A DNA stretch of 62,380 bases from Hydrogenophaga sp. A37. GTDB lineage: Bacteria; Pseudomonadota; Gammaproteobacteria; Burkholderiales; Burkholderiaceae_C. A program made the translations under genes and the position numbers. Positions 33,751-42,827 of the stretch are shown in pieces. The notes under the pieces were generated by a model. It had not been told where the DNA came from, searched no databases, and worked only from the letters and a program-made list of their open reading frames with translations. How positions within the stretch are numbered: position 1 is the first letter of the stretch; each line of letters starts with the position of its first letter. The DNA lies in the NCBI RefSeq assembly GCF_002001205.1, contig NZ_MUNZ01000067.1:1-62380 (forward strand). Direction: 5' to 3'.

Positions 33751-34704
33751 ATGAGTCAGGCAACAGGTTACTTCACCCACAAGGATTGCTGGAGGCACGA
33801 GATGGGCGATGGGCACCCTGAATGCCCCGCCCGGCTCGACGCCATCGAGGACCGGTTGTTGATCACCGGGCTCGACACCGCGTTGGAACGGCGCGAGGCC
33901 ACAGCCGCTTCGCTGACCGATCTGGAGCTGGCACATGGTCGCATGCATCTCGCGGCGCTTCGGGGTCTGAGCGACGGACTTCGTGACGAAATTGCCGCCG
34001 GCGGCCCCACGCACGCGCAGATCGATCCCGACACGTCCATCAACATCCACTCCTGGGACGCGATTCTGATGGCGGCCGGCGCCGCCATCGACGCCACCGA
34101 CGCCGTGATGGCGGGTGAGATGGTCAACGCTTTCTGCGCCGTGCGACCGCCCGGTCATCACGCCACTCGCCATCAGGCCATGGGGTTCTGTTTTGTCAAC
34201 AACGTGGCCGTCGCCGCCAAATACGCGCTGGAGCGCCACGGACTGAAGCGGGTCGCGATCATCGACTTCGATGTGCACCACGGCAATGGCACGGAAGACA
34301 TCGTGGCTGGCGACGAACGCATCCTCATGTGCAGCTTCTACCAGCACCCGTTCTACCCGCCGTGGGAGCACTCGACGGCGGCCAACCTCGTGAACCTGCC
34401 GGTGCCGGCCTACACCAAGGGCATGGAGGTTCGCGAGCTGGTCGACATGATGTGGCTACCCAGGCTGGAAGCGCACAAGCCGCAGATGATCTTCATCAGC
34501 GCCGGTTTCGACGCCCACCGCGAAGACGACATGGGCCAGATGGGGCTGGTGGAAAACGACTACGCCTGGATCACCGAGCGCATCAAGGAAGTGGCGCAAC
34601 GCCATGCCCAAGGGCGCATCGTGAGTTGCCTGGAAGGCGGCTATGACTTGAGCGCGCTGGCGCGCAGTGTGGAGGCGCACCTGCGGGTGCTGGCAGGGGT
34701 ATGA
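33751..34704 (+). CDS. Histone deacetylase-family hydrolase
   Basis: A 317-residue zinc amidohydrolase. Active-site His136 and His137 are in RPPGHHA, metal ligands Asp172, Asp174 and His176 in IDFDVHHGNGT, and Asp254 in AGFDAH. Bacterial members deacetylate acetylpolyamines or acetoin-related compounds (AcuC); the HDAC-like branch starting GYFTHKDCWRHEMGDGHPECPARL resembles class II HDAC-like amidohydrolases. Which acetylated substrate it uses cannot be told. A methyltransferase gene follows after seven bases. Confidence 0.9.
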   Translation: MSQATGYFTHKDCWRHEMGDGHPECPARLDAIEDRLLITGLDTALERREATAASLTDLELAHGRMHLAALRGLSDGLRDEIAAGGPTHAQIDPDTSINIHSWDAILMAAGAAIDATDAVMAGEMVNAFCAVRPPGHHATRHQAMGFCFVNNVAVAAKYALERHGLKRVAIIDFDVHHGNGTEDIVAGDERILMCSFYQHPFYPPWEHSTAANLVNLPVPAYTKGMEVRELVDMMWLPRLEAHKPQMIFISAGFDAHREDDMGQMGLVENDYAWITERIKEVAQRHAQGRIVSCLEGGYDLSALARSVEAHLRVLAGV

Positions 34705-34711
34705 ATCTGTG

Positions 34712-35581
34712 ATGCTGAAGCAAGTATTGAAACGCCTGCCGGGCTTGAGGGGCCTCGCCGCCGAACTGCACGACCTGCGCATTCGCCTGGAACAAAGCCA
34801 TGCGCGCGAGCTGACGGGGCAGACGGAGATGGCACGGTTGCGCGATGCCTTGAAGGCAGCCGAAGAGCGCGCGCGCTCGTTGCAGCTCTGTGGCCAGAGC
34901 TCCGATCTGGACGATGCCTTTCTGACGGAAGCGGCCGAGCGGGCGCCTGAGTTCTGCGGACACAGCGTGGTGTGGCCCTGGATCAAGGAGCACATCAACC
35001 GCCCGGGGCTGGAGGTGCTGGAGATCGGTTCGCGCCTGGTCGTCAGCCGCGCGCTGTGGAAGGACTACCTTCCCGATGTGAACTACACCGGCTTCGATTT
35101 CATGGACGGTCCCAACGTCGATGTGGTGGGGGATGCCCACAAGCTGGCCTCTTATCTGTCGGGCCGGCAGTTCGACTTTGTCTTGTCGTGCGCGGTGTTC
35201 GAGCACCTGACCTGTCCCTGGCTGGTGGCCGAGGAGATCGCCAAGGTGTTGCGCGTCGGTGGCAAGGCCTACATCGAGACGCATTTTTCGTTTTCCGAGC
35301 ACGAGACGCCCTGGCATTTCTTCCAGTTCAACAGCCGGGGACTGGAGCAGCTGTTCCATCCGCGCCTCGGGTTCAAGGTGCTCGACAGCGGGTTGTCCAC
35401 GCCGATCATTGGCCGGTTCGCCCGTGGCAGCCAGGGCTACCTGCTGGACCAGCCGGTCAACAACCTTTATTGCCACGCGGAGATCGTGGTGGAGAAGGTG
35501 GCGGAACCCGAGCCCGGATTTTCCTGGCGCGATGTGGCCGAAGACCTGCTCGTGAGCAGTTCGTACCCCGCGCCCGCCTGA
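34712..35581 (+). CDS. SAM-dependent class I methyltransferase with N-terminal coiled coil
   Basis: A 289-residue protein. Residues 10-55 are heptad-rich (LAAELHDLRIRLEQSHARE), probably a coiled coil; residues about 75-240 form a Rossmann-type methyltransferase with LEVLEIGSRL as the SAM loop (degenerate: usually GxGxG), VDVVGDAH, FDFVLSCAVFEHL and VLRVGGKAYIETH. Similar proteins occur in surface-polysaccharide biosynthesis. It lies tightly behind the HDAC-family gene, so they are likely cotranscribed, though no shared pathway is known. Confidence 0.78.
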   Translation: MLKQVLKRLPGLRGLAAELHDLRIRLEQSHARELTGQTEMARLRDALKAAEERARSLQLCGQSSDLDDAFLTEAAERAPEFCGHSVVWPWIKEHINRPGLEVLEIGSRLVVSRALWKDYLPDVNYTGFDFMDGPNVDVVGDAHKLASYLSGRQFDFVLSCAVFEHLTCPWLVAEEIAKVLRVGGKAYIETHFSFSEHETPWHFFQFNSRGLEQLFHPRLGFKVLDSGLSTPIIGRFARGSQGYLLDQPVNNLYCHAEIVVEKVAEPEPGFSWRDVAEDLLVSSSYPAPA

Positions 35582-35621
35582 CGATTCCACGCCGCGTTTC
35601 GGCAGAAAAGACCATGCCTCC

Positions 35622-36407
35622 ATGAACACAGACGGTTCCAGCGACATCCTGATTCACACCCGCGATCAACGCGGCGTGCACACCCTCACACTGAACGCGC
35701 CGCGCAGCTTCAACGTGTTGTCCGAGGCCATGATGACGGCCTTTCAGCGTGCGCTGGACGAGGTCGCCGTCGATCCGGTTGCCCGGGTGTTGGTGGTGGG
35801 TGCGAATGGGCGCGCCTTCTGCGCCGGGCACGACCTCAAGGAGATGAAGGCGCGGCCCGAGCTCGCCTATTACCAGGCGCTGTTCGCGACCTGCTCGAAA
35901 TTGATGATGGGCGTGCGCAAGATGGAGGTGCCGGTGATCGCGCGCGTGCACGGCCTCGCGACGGCGGCCGGGTGCCAGCTGGTGGCGCAGTGCGATCTGG
36001 CGGTGGCCGCGCAGGAGGCGACGTTCGGCGTCAATGGCATTGACGTGGGCTTGTTTTGTGCCACGCCCAGTGTGGCGCTGTCGCGCAACATGTGGCCCAA
36101 GCAGGCGATGGAAATGCTGCTCACCGGCGACTTCATCACGGCGGAGGAGGCCAAGGCACGTGGGCTGGTGAACCGGGTGGTCGCCGCTGATGCGCTGGAC
36201 GCCGAAGTCGCTGCGCTCGTGGACCGCATTCTCTCCAAGCCGCGCGAAGCCATTGCCATGGGCAAGACCCTGTTCTACCGACAGCTGGAAACCGGCATCG
36301 AGTCGGCCTATCAGCTGGCAGGCCAGACCATGGCCTGCAACATGGTGCACGATGTGGCGCAAGAAGGTGTGCAAGCCTTCATGGACAAGCGCACACCGAA
36401 TTGGTAA
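35622..36407 (+). CDS. Enoyl-CoA hydratase/isomerase-family protein
   Basis: A 261-residue crotonase-fold protein. Oxyanion-hole segments are GRAFCAGHDLKEM (about residue 66) and GLATAAGCQLVAQCD (about 113). The usual catalytic glutamates of classical hydratases are not both obvious (the second position reads GIDVGLFC), as in ECHDC3-like relatives, so true hydratase activity is uncertain. Probable role in acyl-CoA metabolism. Single gene followed 42 bp later by the MscS channel gene. Confidence 0.85.
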   Translation: MNTDGSSDILIHTRDQRGVHTLTLNAPRSFNVLSEAMMTAFQRALDEVAVDPVARVLVVGANGRAFCAGHDLKEMKARPELAYYQALFATCSKLMMGVRKMEVPVIARVHGLATAAGCQLVAQCDLAVAAQEATFGVNGIDVGLFCATPSVALSRNMWPKQAMEMLLTGDFITAEEAKARGLVNRVVAADALDAEVAALVDRILSKPREAIAMGKTLFYRQLETGIESAYQLAGQTMACNMVHDVAQEGVQAFMDKRTPNW

Positions 36408-36449
36408 CCCCCTGTTGATTGCCCGCGGCGCGTCGTCGCACGCATTGCC

Positions 36450-37766
36450 ATGACATCCTCTGTTTCGCTCACAAACACCCCGCCCCCCATCGACGACCTC
36501 CAGGGCTGGCTGGCCGGCTTCACCGAACCCACGGTGGGTACCGAGCTGGCCGCGCTGGCCGCTTGCGTGCTGCTGGCCTGGGGGCTCGCTGCCGTGCTGC
36601 GCCGGGCCCTGGGCATGAAGGACGAAAAGAGCTCGGTGCTGTTTGGTCACCGCCTGGTCGATGGCGTGATGTTTCCGCTGTTGCTGCTCACGCTGGCATT
36701 CAGCGCGCGCAGCCTGCTGACTCAGCAGCTGTTGCCACTCGCGGTGTTCAGGGTGGCCATCCCGGTGCTGGTGTCGCTGGTGGTGATCCGTGTGGGGGTG
36801 AAGGTGTTGCAGGTGGCCTATCCTGCGGCCACTTGGATCAAACCCCTGGAGCGCACGATCTCCTGGTTTGCGTGGGGCGCCATGGTGCTGTGGGTCAGTG
36901 GCCTTCTGCCGGTGGTGCTCAATGAGCTGGACCAGATCAACTGGAAGATCGGTGGCTCGCAGCTCAGCCTGCGCACCTTGATCGAAGGCGCGTTGACGGC
37001 CGGTGCTGTGCTCATCCTCAGTCTGTGGGTGTCCGCGGCCATCGAGAGCCGCTTGCTGCGTTCGGCGGTGGGCGGCGACCTGTCGCTGCGCAAGGCGGTG
37101 AGCAACGCGCTGCGCGCCATGCTGATGTTCCTGGGGTTGATCATTGCACTGACCTCAGTGGGCATCGACCTGACGGCGCTGTCGGTGCTCGGTGGCGCGA
37201 TCGGTGTGGGCATCGGCTTTGGCCTGCAGAAACTGGCGGCCAATTACGTGAGTGGTTTCGTGATCCTCGCTGAGCGCAGCATGCGCATTGGCGACAACGT
37301 GAAGGTGGACAACTTCGAGGGCCGCATCAGCGACATCAAGGCGCGCTACACCCTGATCCGCTCCACCACGGGGCGCGAGTCCATCGTGCCCAACGAAATC
37401 CTGATCACCAACCGGGTGGAAAACCTGTCGCTGGCCGACGCCAGGGTCTGGCAGTCCACCGTGGTCTTAGTGGCCTATGACAGCGACGTGGATCTGGTGC
37501 GCAGCCTGCTCACCGACGCCGCACTCGCTCAGCCTCGCGTGATGCGCGAACCGGCACCGAACGCGGCCCTGTCGGCCTTCGGCGCTGACGGTCTGGAGTT
37601 CACGCTGGGTTACTGGATCGCCGATCCGGAGAACGGTCAGCTCAACCTGCGCTCAGACATCAACATGGCGATCCTCAGATCGCTGCGGCAAAACGGAATC
37701 GAAATCCCGTACCCGCAGCGCATCGTGCACCTGAAGCGCGGCCCGGCGCCAGAAACCCGTACCTGA
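36450..37766 (+). CDS. MscS-family mechanosensitive ion channel
   Basis: A 438-residue inner-membrane protein. About five or six predicted helices precede the MscS core: the pore helix GGAIGVGIGFGLQKLAANYVSGFVIL near residue 250, then the beta domain SMRIGDNVKVDNFEGRISDIKARYTLIRSTTGRE and a soluble alpha/beta vestibule. Longer than E. coli MscS (286 residues), like the MscK/YbdG-type intermediates. It releases solutes on hypo-osmotic shock. Convergent with the TRAP transporter genes with only eight bases between stop codons, and no terminator is visible there. Confidence 0.9.
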   Translation: MTSSVSLTNTPPPIDDLQGWLAGFTEPTVGTELAALAACVLLAWGLAAVLRRALGMKDEKSSVLFGHRLVDGVMFPLLLLTLAFSARSLLTQQLLPLAVFRVAIPVLVSLVVIRVGVKVLQVAYPAATWIKPLERTISWFAWGAMVLWVSGLLPVVLNELDQINWKIGGSQLSLRTLIEGALTAGAVLILSLWVSAAIESRLLRSAVGGDLSLRKAVSNALRAMLMFLGLIIALTSVGIDLTALSVLGGAIGVGIGFGLQKLAANYVSGFVILAERSMRIGDNVKVDNFEGRISDIKARYTLIRSTTGRESIVPNEILITNRVENLSLADARVWQSTVVLVAYDSDVDLVRSLLTDAALAQPRVMREPAPNAALSAFGADGLEFTLGYWIADPENGQLNLRSDINMAILRSLRQNGIEIPYPQRIVHLKRGPAPETRT

Positions 37767-37774
37767 TCAACCGA

Positions 37775-39067
37775 TCACTTCATCAGTCCTGGCAGCCACA
37801 GAGAGATGGCTGGAAAGGCGATCAGGATGCCCAGTCGAACCACATCGGCCGTCACAAACGGCCACACACCACGGAAGATGGTGGAGAGCTTCACATCGGG
37901 CAACAGGCTGTTGATCACGAACAGGTTCATGCCCACGGGGGGCGAGATCATGCCGATCTCCACGATGGTCACGATCAGGATGCCGAACCACACCGGGTCA
38001 AAACCCAACGCCGTGATCACCGGGAAAAAGACCGGGATGGTCAGCAGCACCATCGACAGCTCTTCCATGGCCAGGCCGAGCACGATGTAGATCCCCATCA
38101 TCATGATCACCACCATGATGGGGTTGGGGCTGAACTGCAGGATGAAGTCGCGCAAGTCGCCGGGCATCGACGTGAAGTTCACGAAGCTGCTGAAGATCAT
38201 GGCAGCGATCAGGATCGTGAACAGCATGGCCGTGGTGCGCGCGCTTTCCACCAGGATGTCGATGAGCACCCGGGGGGTGAGCGCGCCTCGCGCCAGCGCA
38301 AACATGAAGGCGCCTGCCGCACCCACACCTGCACCCTCGGTGGCGGTGAACACGCCGCCATAGATGCCGCCGATCACAAGGGCAAACAGCACCACAACGC
38401 CCCAAACGCCGCGGATGGCTGCCCAGCGCTGCACCCAGCTGGCGCGCTCGGCCGGTGGCCCGGCCGCCGGGTCGCGCCAGGTGATGAACACCACGGCCAT
38501 GCAAAGGCAGATGATGGCCACGATGCCGGGCAGAATGCCGGCCACGAACAGTTTGCCGATGTCCGTCTCGGTGATGATCCCGTAAATTACCATGATGGTG
38601 GACGGTGGAATCATGATGCCCAGGGTGCCGCCGGCGCCGATGGCACCGGCCGCCAACGAGTCCTTGTAGCCATGCGCCCGCATTTCCGGGAACGCCACCC
38701 GGGTCATGGTGGCCGCGGTGGCGATGGACGATCCGCAGATGGCACCGAAGCCGCCCGAGGCGATCACGCTGGCCATGGCCAGGCCGCCGCGCTTGTTGCC
38801 CACAAAGGCGTTGGCCGCCGAGAACAGTTCCTTGGCCATGCCGGCGCGAGCCACAAAGTTGCCCATCAGCACGAAGAGCGGAATGACCGAGAGCACGTAC
38901 TGAAAGCCGGTCTCGAAGATGACTTGGCTGGTGCTGGCAAACGCCGCTGGCCAACCGCGCAGCAAACCCAAACCTGCAACGCCCACCAATGACATCGACA
39001 CGGCCAGTGGCACCCTCAACAGTGCGAGCAGGAAAACGGCAGCAAAGCCCAAAGCGGCTTCGGTCAT
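37775..39067 (-). CDS. dctM: TRAP transporter large permease (DctM type)
   Basis: A 430-residue inner-membrane protein with about 12 hydrophobic segments, the transport channel of a tripartite ATP-independent periplasmic transporter. Family signatures: SGGFGAICGSSIATAATMTRVAFPEM near residue 100, GAGGTLGIMIPPSTIMVIYGIITE, and LGLAMEELSMVLLTIPVFFPV. Its start overlaps the stop of the small permease gene by four bases. It uses sodium or proton gradients with its binding protein to import an organic acid. Confidence 0.92.
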   Translation of the reverse strand: MTEAALGFAAVFLLALLRVPLAVSMSLVGVAGLGLLRGWPAAFASTSQVIFETGFQYVLSVIPLFVLMGNFVARAGMAKELFSAANAFVGNKRGGLAMASVIASGGFGAICGSSIATAATMTRVAFPEMRAHGYKDSLAAGAIGAGGTLGIMIPPSTIMVIYGIITETDIGKLFVAGILPGIVAIICLCMAVVFITWRDPAAGPPAERASWVQRWAAIRGVWGVVVLFALVIGGIYGGVFTATEGAGVGAAGAFMFALARGALTPRVLIDILVESARTTAMLFTILIAAMIFSSFVNFTSMPGDLRDFILQFSPNPIMVVIMMMGIYIVLGLAMEELSMVLLTIPVFFPVITALGFDPVWFGILIVTIVEIGMISPPVGMNLFVINSLLPDVKLSTIFRGVWPFVTADVVRLGILIAFPAISLWLPGLMK

Positions 39068-39564
39068 GTCGCGGCTCCTGCCATGCTGTCGTCCTGCTCG
39101 GGTGGCGGTACGAAAACGAACACCAGGTGCACCAGTGCGGTCAAGACGAGCAGCGCTGCCATGAGCCAGGCCACGGGCGCGATGGAGAACTGGAGGTAGA
39201 CCGTGGTGTCGCCGTACTCGGCAAAGCGCTCCGCGCGCTGCGACATGAGCCAGGCCAGGCCACCAAAAGTGAGCGCATTGACCGCTTCGATGGCGCGGTT
39301 CTGGATGCGCTTGAGCCAGCGGGGAATCAGGTGATCAAGCGAATCGAACACCACGTGCTCACCACCCAATGAAACCAGTGGCAGTGCACCGAAGATCACG
39401 ATCACCATGAGGATTTCGGTGAGTTCGAGGCCGCCGGGCAGCGAATGGTCAAAGAACTTCCGGCCCGTCACGTCGATGAGCGTGAGCCACATGATGGTGA
39501 ACAGCGCCACCGCCGCCATGAATCCGGTGGACCAGCGCAACAGCTTTTCTAGGTTCTTGAGCAT
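39064..39564 (-). CDS. dctQ: TRAP transporter small permease (DctQ type)
   Basis: A 166-residue protein with four predicted membrane helices and the DctQ region WLTLIDVTGRKFFDHSLPGGLELTEILMV near residue 30. It supports the large permease, with which it overlaps by four bases. An 87-bp gap with a strong hairpin separates it from the binding-protein gene upstream. Confidence 0.9.
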   Translation of the reverse strand: MLKNLEKLLRWSTGFMAAVALFTIMWLTLIDVTGRKFFDHSLPGGLELTEILMVIVIFGALPLVSLGGEHVVFDSLDHLIPRWLKRIQNRAIEAVNALTFGGLAWLMSQRAERFAEYGDTTVYLQFSIAPVAWLMAALLVLTALVHLVFVFVPPPEQDDSMAGAAT

Positions 39565-39589
39565 GGAAAGTAGGTACAGAAAAACGAAA

Positions 39590-39622
39590 CCGGCGAGGCA
39601 GTATGAACCACTGCCTCGCCGG
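39590..39622. terminator. Stem-loop between TRAP binding-protein and permease genes
   Basis: CCGGCGAGGCAGT and ACTGCCTCGCCGG pair perfectly over 13 bp with a seven-base loop. In the direction of dctP transcription it is followed by a T-rich stretch (GTTTCGTTTTT), so it can act as a partial terminator or a 3' block that stabilises the dctP message. Confidence 0.75.
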
Positions 39623-39651
39623 CGATCAGATGGCGCGTTGGGCCGCCGGGC

Positions 39652-40668
39652 TTACTTCGCTTTGGCGATCTCGGCGCGGAACTCGGCCAGCACACCCTTG
39701 GGGTTCTTCAGGCCCTTGGCCTCGGCTGCGGCGGCCCACTGGTCTTCCAGCTGTGACTGTTTGGCTTTCACTTCGTTGATGAAGGCCTCCGGCGCGGTCA
39801 CGCGCTGCACGCCCTGGGCCTTCTGCGCGCCGTCGCGGGAGGCATCGTCCACCTTGTCCCAGCCGGCGCCGAAGCGGCTGGCCACGTACTCGCCGGAGAG
39901 CTTGTCCACCACCGCCTTGTCCTGGGCCGAGAGGGCGTCGTATTTGGCCGGGTTCATCATGAAAACGAAGCTGGTGTTGTACAGGCCACCAGGGAAGGTG
40001 GTGGCGTGCTTGATCATGCTGAGCTTGAACGAAGCGATGGACTCGTCGGGAAAGAGGGTGCCATCCATCACGCCGGTGGACAACATTTCAAACGACTCCG
40101 AGGCGGGTTTGAGCGTGGTGTTCCAACCCATGAGCTTGGTCAGGTCGTTGATGTTGCCGCCACCGATGCGCCACTTGAGCGAGGCCGCGTCGGCCGAGGA
40201 CAGCACCGGTTTTTTGGTGTTGAAGATCACGCCCGGGCCGTGCGTGAAGACGCCCAGCACCTTCACCCCACGGTGTTCGCCCAGCGGTGCAAAGTGTTTG
40301 GTGTAGACGCGTTGGTACGCGATCGAAGTGGCTCGCGAATCGTCGCCCAGGAAGGGAAATTCGGCCACCTTGGTGTTCACGAAGCGGCCGGGCGTGTAGC
40401 CGTCCACTGTGAATGAAATGTCGGCCAGACCGTCGCGCACCGCGTCAAAGGTTCCTGGTGGCGCCGAAACGGCCTTGGGCAGGATGTTGCATTTCATGCG
40501 GCCCGCGCTTTCCTTCTCCAGCGCATCGCACCACTCCTTTTGAGCCATGCTCAGCGTGTGGGTCGGGGGCACCCAGCTGGAGGCGGAGAACACGGTCTGG
40601 GCCGATGCTGGTGAACCCATGAGCAGGGTGGCCGTAAGGGCTGCCGAAGCGGCGAGGCGGAATGTCAT
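39652..40668 (-). CDS. dctP: TRAP transporter solute-binding protein (DctP type)
   Basis: A 338-residue periplasmic protein with a clear signal peptide (MTFRLAASAALTATLLMG, cleavage near ASAQ). DctP-family features: FSASSWVPPTHTLSMAQKEWCDAL, and the substrate region ASLKWRIGGGNINDLTKLMGWNTTLKPASESFEML with the conserved arginine (KWRIGG) that binds carboxylates. The ATG at 40668 has GGAG ten bases upstream; the longer open frame is leader-like sequence. First gene of dctP-dctQ-dctM. The ligand is likely an organic acid, perhaps an aromatic or keto acid, but is unidentified. Confidence 0.9.
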   Translation of the reverse strand: MTFRLAASAALTATLLMGSPASAQTVFSASSWVPPTHTLSMAQKEWCDALEKESAGRMKCNILPKAVSAPPGTFDAVRDGLADISFTVDGYTPGRFVNTKVAEFPFLGDDSRATSIAYQRVYTKHFAPLGEHRGVKVLGVFTHGPGVIFNTKKPVLSSADAASLKWRIGGGNINDLTKLMGWNTTLKPASESFEMLSTGVMDGTLFPDESIASFKLSMIKHATTFPGGLYNTSFVFMMNPAKYDALSAQDKAVVDKLSGEYVASRFGAGWDKVDDASRDGAQKAQGVQRVTAPEAFINEVKAKQSQLEDQWAAAAEAKGLKNPKGVLAEFRAEIAKAK

Positions 40669-41032
40669 GCAGAGTCTCCGGGAGGGATGAATATGGTTAC
40701 AAAATATAAGCACAACGCTTGGTTTCACTATAGGTGAATACCTGTGGTTCCACCCTACAGACTTACCCGAATTAGCCGACCGACCGGTTTGGAAATAGGG
40801 AAATCCCTTGCTTTGTCGTTCCGACGGCAGACGGCGGGAGAGGGATATCGGATGATCCCAAGGCTTGCATCTATAATTAGAAAAAGCACGGTCGTTCGAT
40901 TTTTCAAGGTCTTCGATGGACCCGAAGGAATCGTTGTCCGGCGGAGGCCCGGCATACAATCCAAATTGACGTGCACGTCAATTGGTGCACCCGTTTTTCA
41001 TTCGTCCCCCCCATCATCAGGAGCAACTGAAT
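40669..41032. promoter_or_regulatory. 364-bp divergent promoter region between dctP and etfB
   Basis: No gene is supported here. The region is AT-richer than its surroundings, with a -10-like TATAAT at 40872-40877 but no good -35 at the right distance. The palindrome at 40964-40983 (listed separately) lies 50 bp before etfB. Promoters for both divergent operons must be here. Confidence 0.6.
40964..40983. promoter_or_regulatory. Perfect 20-bp palindrome upstream of the etf operon, probable operator
   Basis: AATTGACGTGCACGTCAATT, a perfect dyad centred between 40973 and 40974. The form TTnACGTnnACGTnAA resembles, as I recall, the LiuR (MerR-family) operator of branched-chain amino acid and fatty acid catabolism in betaproteobacteria, whose regulon includes etfBA. 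Identity of the regulator is inference. Confidence 0.7.
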
Positions 41033-41782
41033 ATGAAGGTCATCGTCCCCGTCAAACGCGTGGTGGACTACAACGTCAAGGTGCGCGTCAAGGCCGACCA
41101 GTCCGGCATGGACCTGGCCAACGTCAAGATGAGCATGAACCCGTTTGACGAGATCGCGGTCGAAGAAGCCGTGCGCTTGAAAGAAAAGGGTGTCGTCACC
41201 GAAGTGATCGCCGTGTCCTGCGGCGTCACGCAGTGCCAGGAAACCCTGCGCACCGCCATGGCCATCGGCGCCGACCGCGCCATCCTGGTCGAGACCACCG
41301 AAGAGCTGCAACCCCTGGCCGTGGCCAAGTTGCTCAAGGCCCTGATGGACAAGGAACAGCCCGGCCTGGTGATCCTGGGCAAACAGGCGATCGACGACGA
41401 CTGCAACCAGACCGGTCAGATGCTCGCCGCGCTGGCGGGTCTGCCGCAAGGCACCTTCGCCAACAAGGTCGAGGTGGTGGACGGCAAAGTGAACGTGACC
41501 CGCGAAGTCGACGGCGGCCTGGAAACCCTGAGCCTCAGCCTGCCGGCCATCGTCACCACCGACCTGCGCCTGAACGAGCCGCGTTACGTGACGCTGCCCA
41601 ACATCATGAAGGCCAAGAAGAAGCAGATGGACATCGTCAAGCCCGAAGACCTCGGTGTGGACGTGAGCCCGCGCCTGAAGACGCTCAAGGTCAGCGAGCC
41701 GCCCAAGCGCGGTGCGGGCATCAAGGTGGCCGATGTGGCTGCCCTGGTGGACAAGTTGAAGAACGAGGCGAAAGTCATCTGA
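41033..41782 (+). CDS. etfB: Electron transfer flavoprotein beta subunit
   Basis: A 249-residue subunit carrying AMP and part of the FAD pocket. Signature: [14 protein letters not shown] at the N-terminus, [28 protein letters not shown] (about 122-150) and the recognition-loop region that contacts acyl-CoA dehydrogenases. With EtfA it moves electrons from acyl-CoA dehydrogenases to the quinone pool through ETF:quinone oxidoreductase. ATG 41033 has GGAG upstream (AGGAGCAACTGAAT). First gene of etfB-etfA-acyl-CoA dehydrogenase-NMO operon. Confidence 0.95.
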   Translation: MKVIVPVKRVVDYNVKVRVKADQSGMDLANVKMSMNPFDEIAVEEAVRLKEKGVVTEVIAVSCGVTQCQETLRTAMAIGADRAILVETTEELQPLAVAKLLKALMDKEQPGLVILGKQAIDDDCNQTGQMLAALAGLPQGTFANKVEVVDGKVNVTREVDGGLETLSLSLPAIVTTDLRLNEPRYVTLPNIMKAKKKQMDIVKPEDLGVDVSPRLKTLKVSEPPKRGAGIKVADVAALVDKLKNEAKVI

Positions 41783-41816
41783 GCCCCAAGCCCACCAGAA
41801 CACAGGAACACAGAAC

Positions 41817-42749
41817 ATGACCGCACTCGTCATTGCCGAACACGACAACGCCACCGTCAAGGGCGCCACGCTCAACACCGTCACCGCCGCCGCCCAGTGC
41901 GGTGGTGAGGTGCACGTGCTCATCGCCGGCCACAACGCCGGACCGGCCGCCGCCGCAGCTGCCCAGATCGCTGGCGTGTCCAAAGTCATCCACGCCGACG
42001 CCGAGTATCTGGCGCACGGCCTGGCCGAGAACATGGCCGCGCAGGTGCTGGCCATCGCATCGAACTACAGCCACATCCTGTTCCCGGCCACGGCCAGCGG
42101 CAAGAACATCGCCCCGCGCGTGGCCGCCCAGCTCGACGTGGGCCAGATCAGCGACATCACCAAGGTGATCGCCGCCGACACCTTCGAGCGCCCCATCTAC
42201 GCCGGCAACGCGATTGCCACCGTGCAGAGCATGGACGCCACCAAGGTGATCACCGTGCGCACCACGGGCTTTGATCCGGCCGCCGCCACCGGCGGCAGTG
42301 CCGCCGTGGAAACCCAGGCCGTGCAGGCCGACAGCGGCAAGAGCACGTTCCTCGGCAGCGAGATCGCCAAGAGCGACCGCCCCGAACTCACCGCCGCCAA
42401 GATCATCGTCAGCGGTGGCCGGGCGCTGGGCAGCGCCGAGAAGTTCAACGAAGTCATGACCCCGCTGGCCGACAAGCTGGGCGCGGCACTCGGCGCGAGC
42501 CGCGCCGCGGTGGACGCGGGCTACGCACCGAACGACTGGCAGGTGGGCCAGACCGGCAAGATCGTGGCGCCACAGCTGTACGTGGCCTGCGGCATCTCGG
42601 GGGCCATCCAGCACCTGGCCGGCATGAAAGACAGCAAGGTGATCGTGGCGATCAACAAGGACCCCGAGGCCCCGATCTTCTCGGTGGCCGACTACGGGCT
42701 GGAGGCCGATCTGTTCACCGCCGTGCCGGAACTGACAAAGGCGCTGTAA
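41817..42749 (+). CDS. etfA: Electron transfer flavoprotein alpha subunit
   Basis: A 310-residue subunit. The C-terminal FAD domain is intact: [12 protein letters not shown], then [21 protein letters not shown] and [12 protein letters not shown], with [18 protein letters not shown] near the end. It partners EtfB encoded 34 bp upstream. A hairpin with a TTCG loop lies just after its stop. Confidence 0.95.
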   Translation: MTALVIAEHDNATVKGATLNTVTAAAQCGGEVHVLIAGHNAGPAAAAAAQIAGVSKVIHADAEYLAHGLAENMAAQVLAIASNYSHILFPATASGKNIAPRVAAQLDVGQISDITKVIAADTFERPIYAGNAIATVQSMDATKVITVRTTGFDPAAATGGSAAVETQAVQADSGKSTFLGSEIAKSDRPELTAAKIIVSGGRALGSAEKFNEVMTPLADKLGAALGASRAAVDAGYAPNDWQVGQTGKIVAPQLYVACGISGAIQHLAGMKDSKVIVAINKDPEAPIFSVADYGLEADLFTAVPELTKAL

Positions 42750-42763
42750 GCACCGCACCCTCG

Positions 42764-42791
42764 ACAAGGGCATCGTTCGCGATGCCCTTGT
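42764..42791. terminator. Strong stem-loop after etfA
   Basis: ACAAGGGCATCG, loop TTCG, CGATGCCCTTGT: a 12-bp perfect stem with the very stable UUCG tetraloop. Only a weak T stretch follows, so partial termination or protection of the etfBA message from 3' decay is more likely than a full stop. Confidence 0.75.
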
Positions 42792-42827
42792 TGTATCTGA
42801 ATCCCGTGAGTCCCCTGGAGACAAAAC

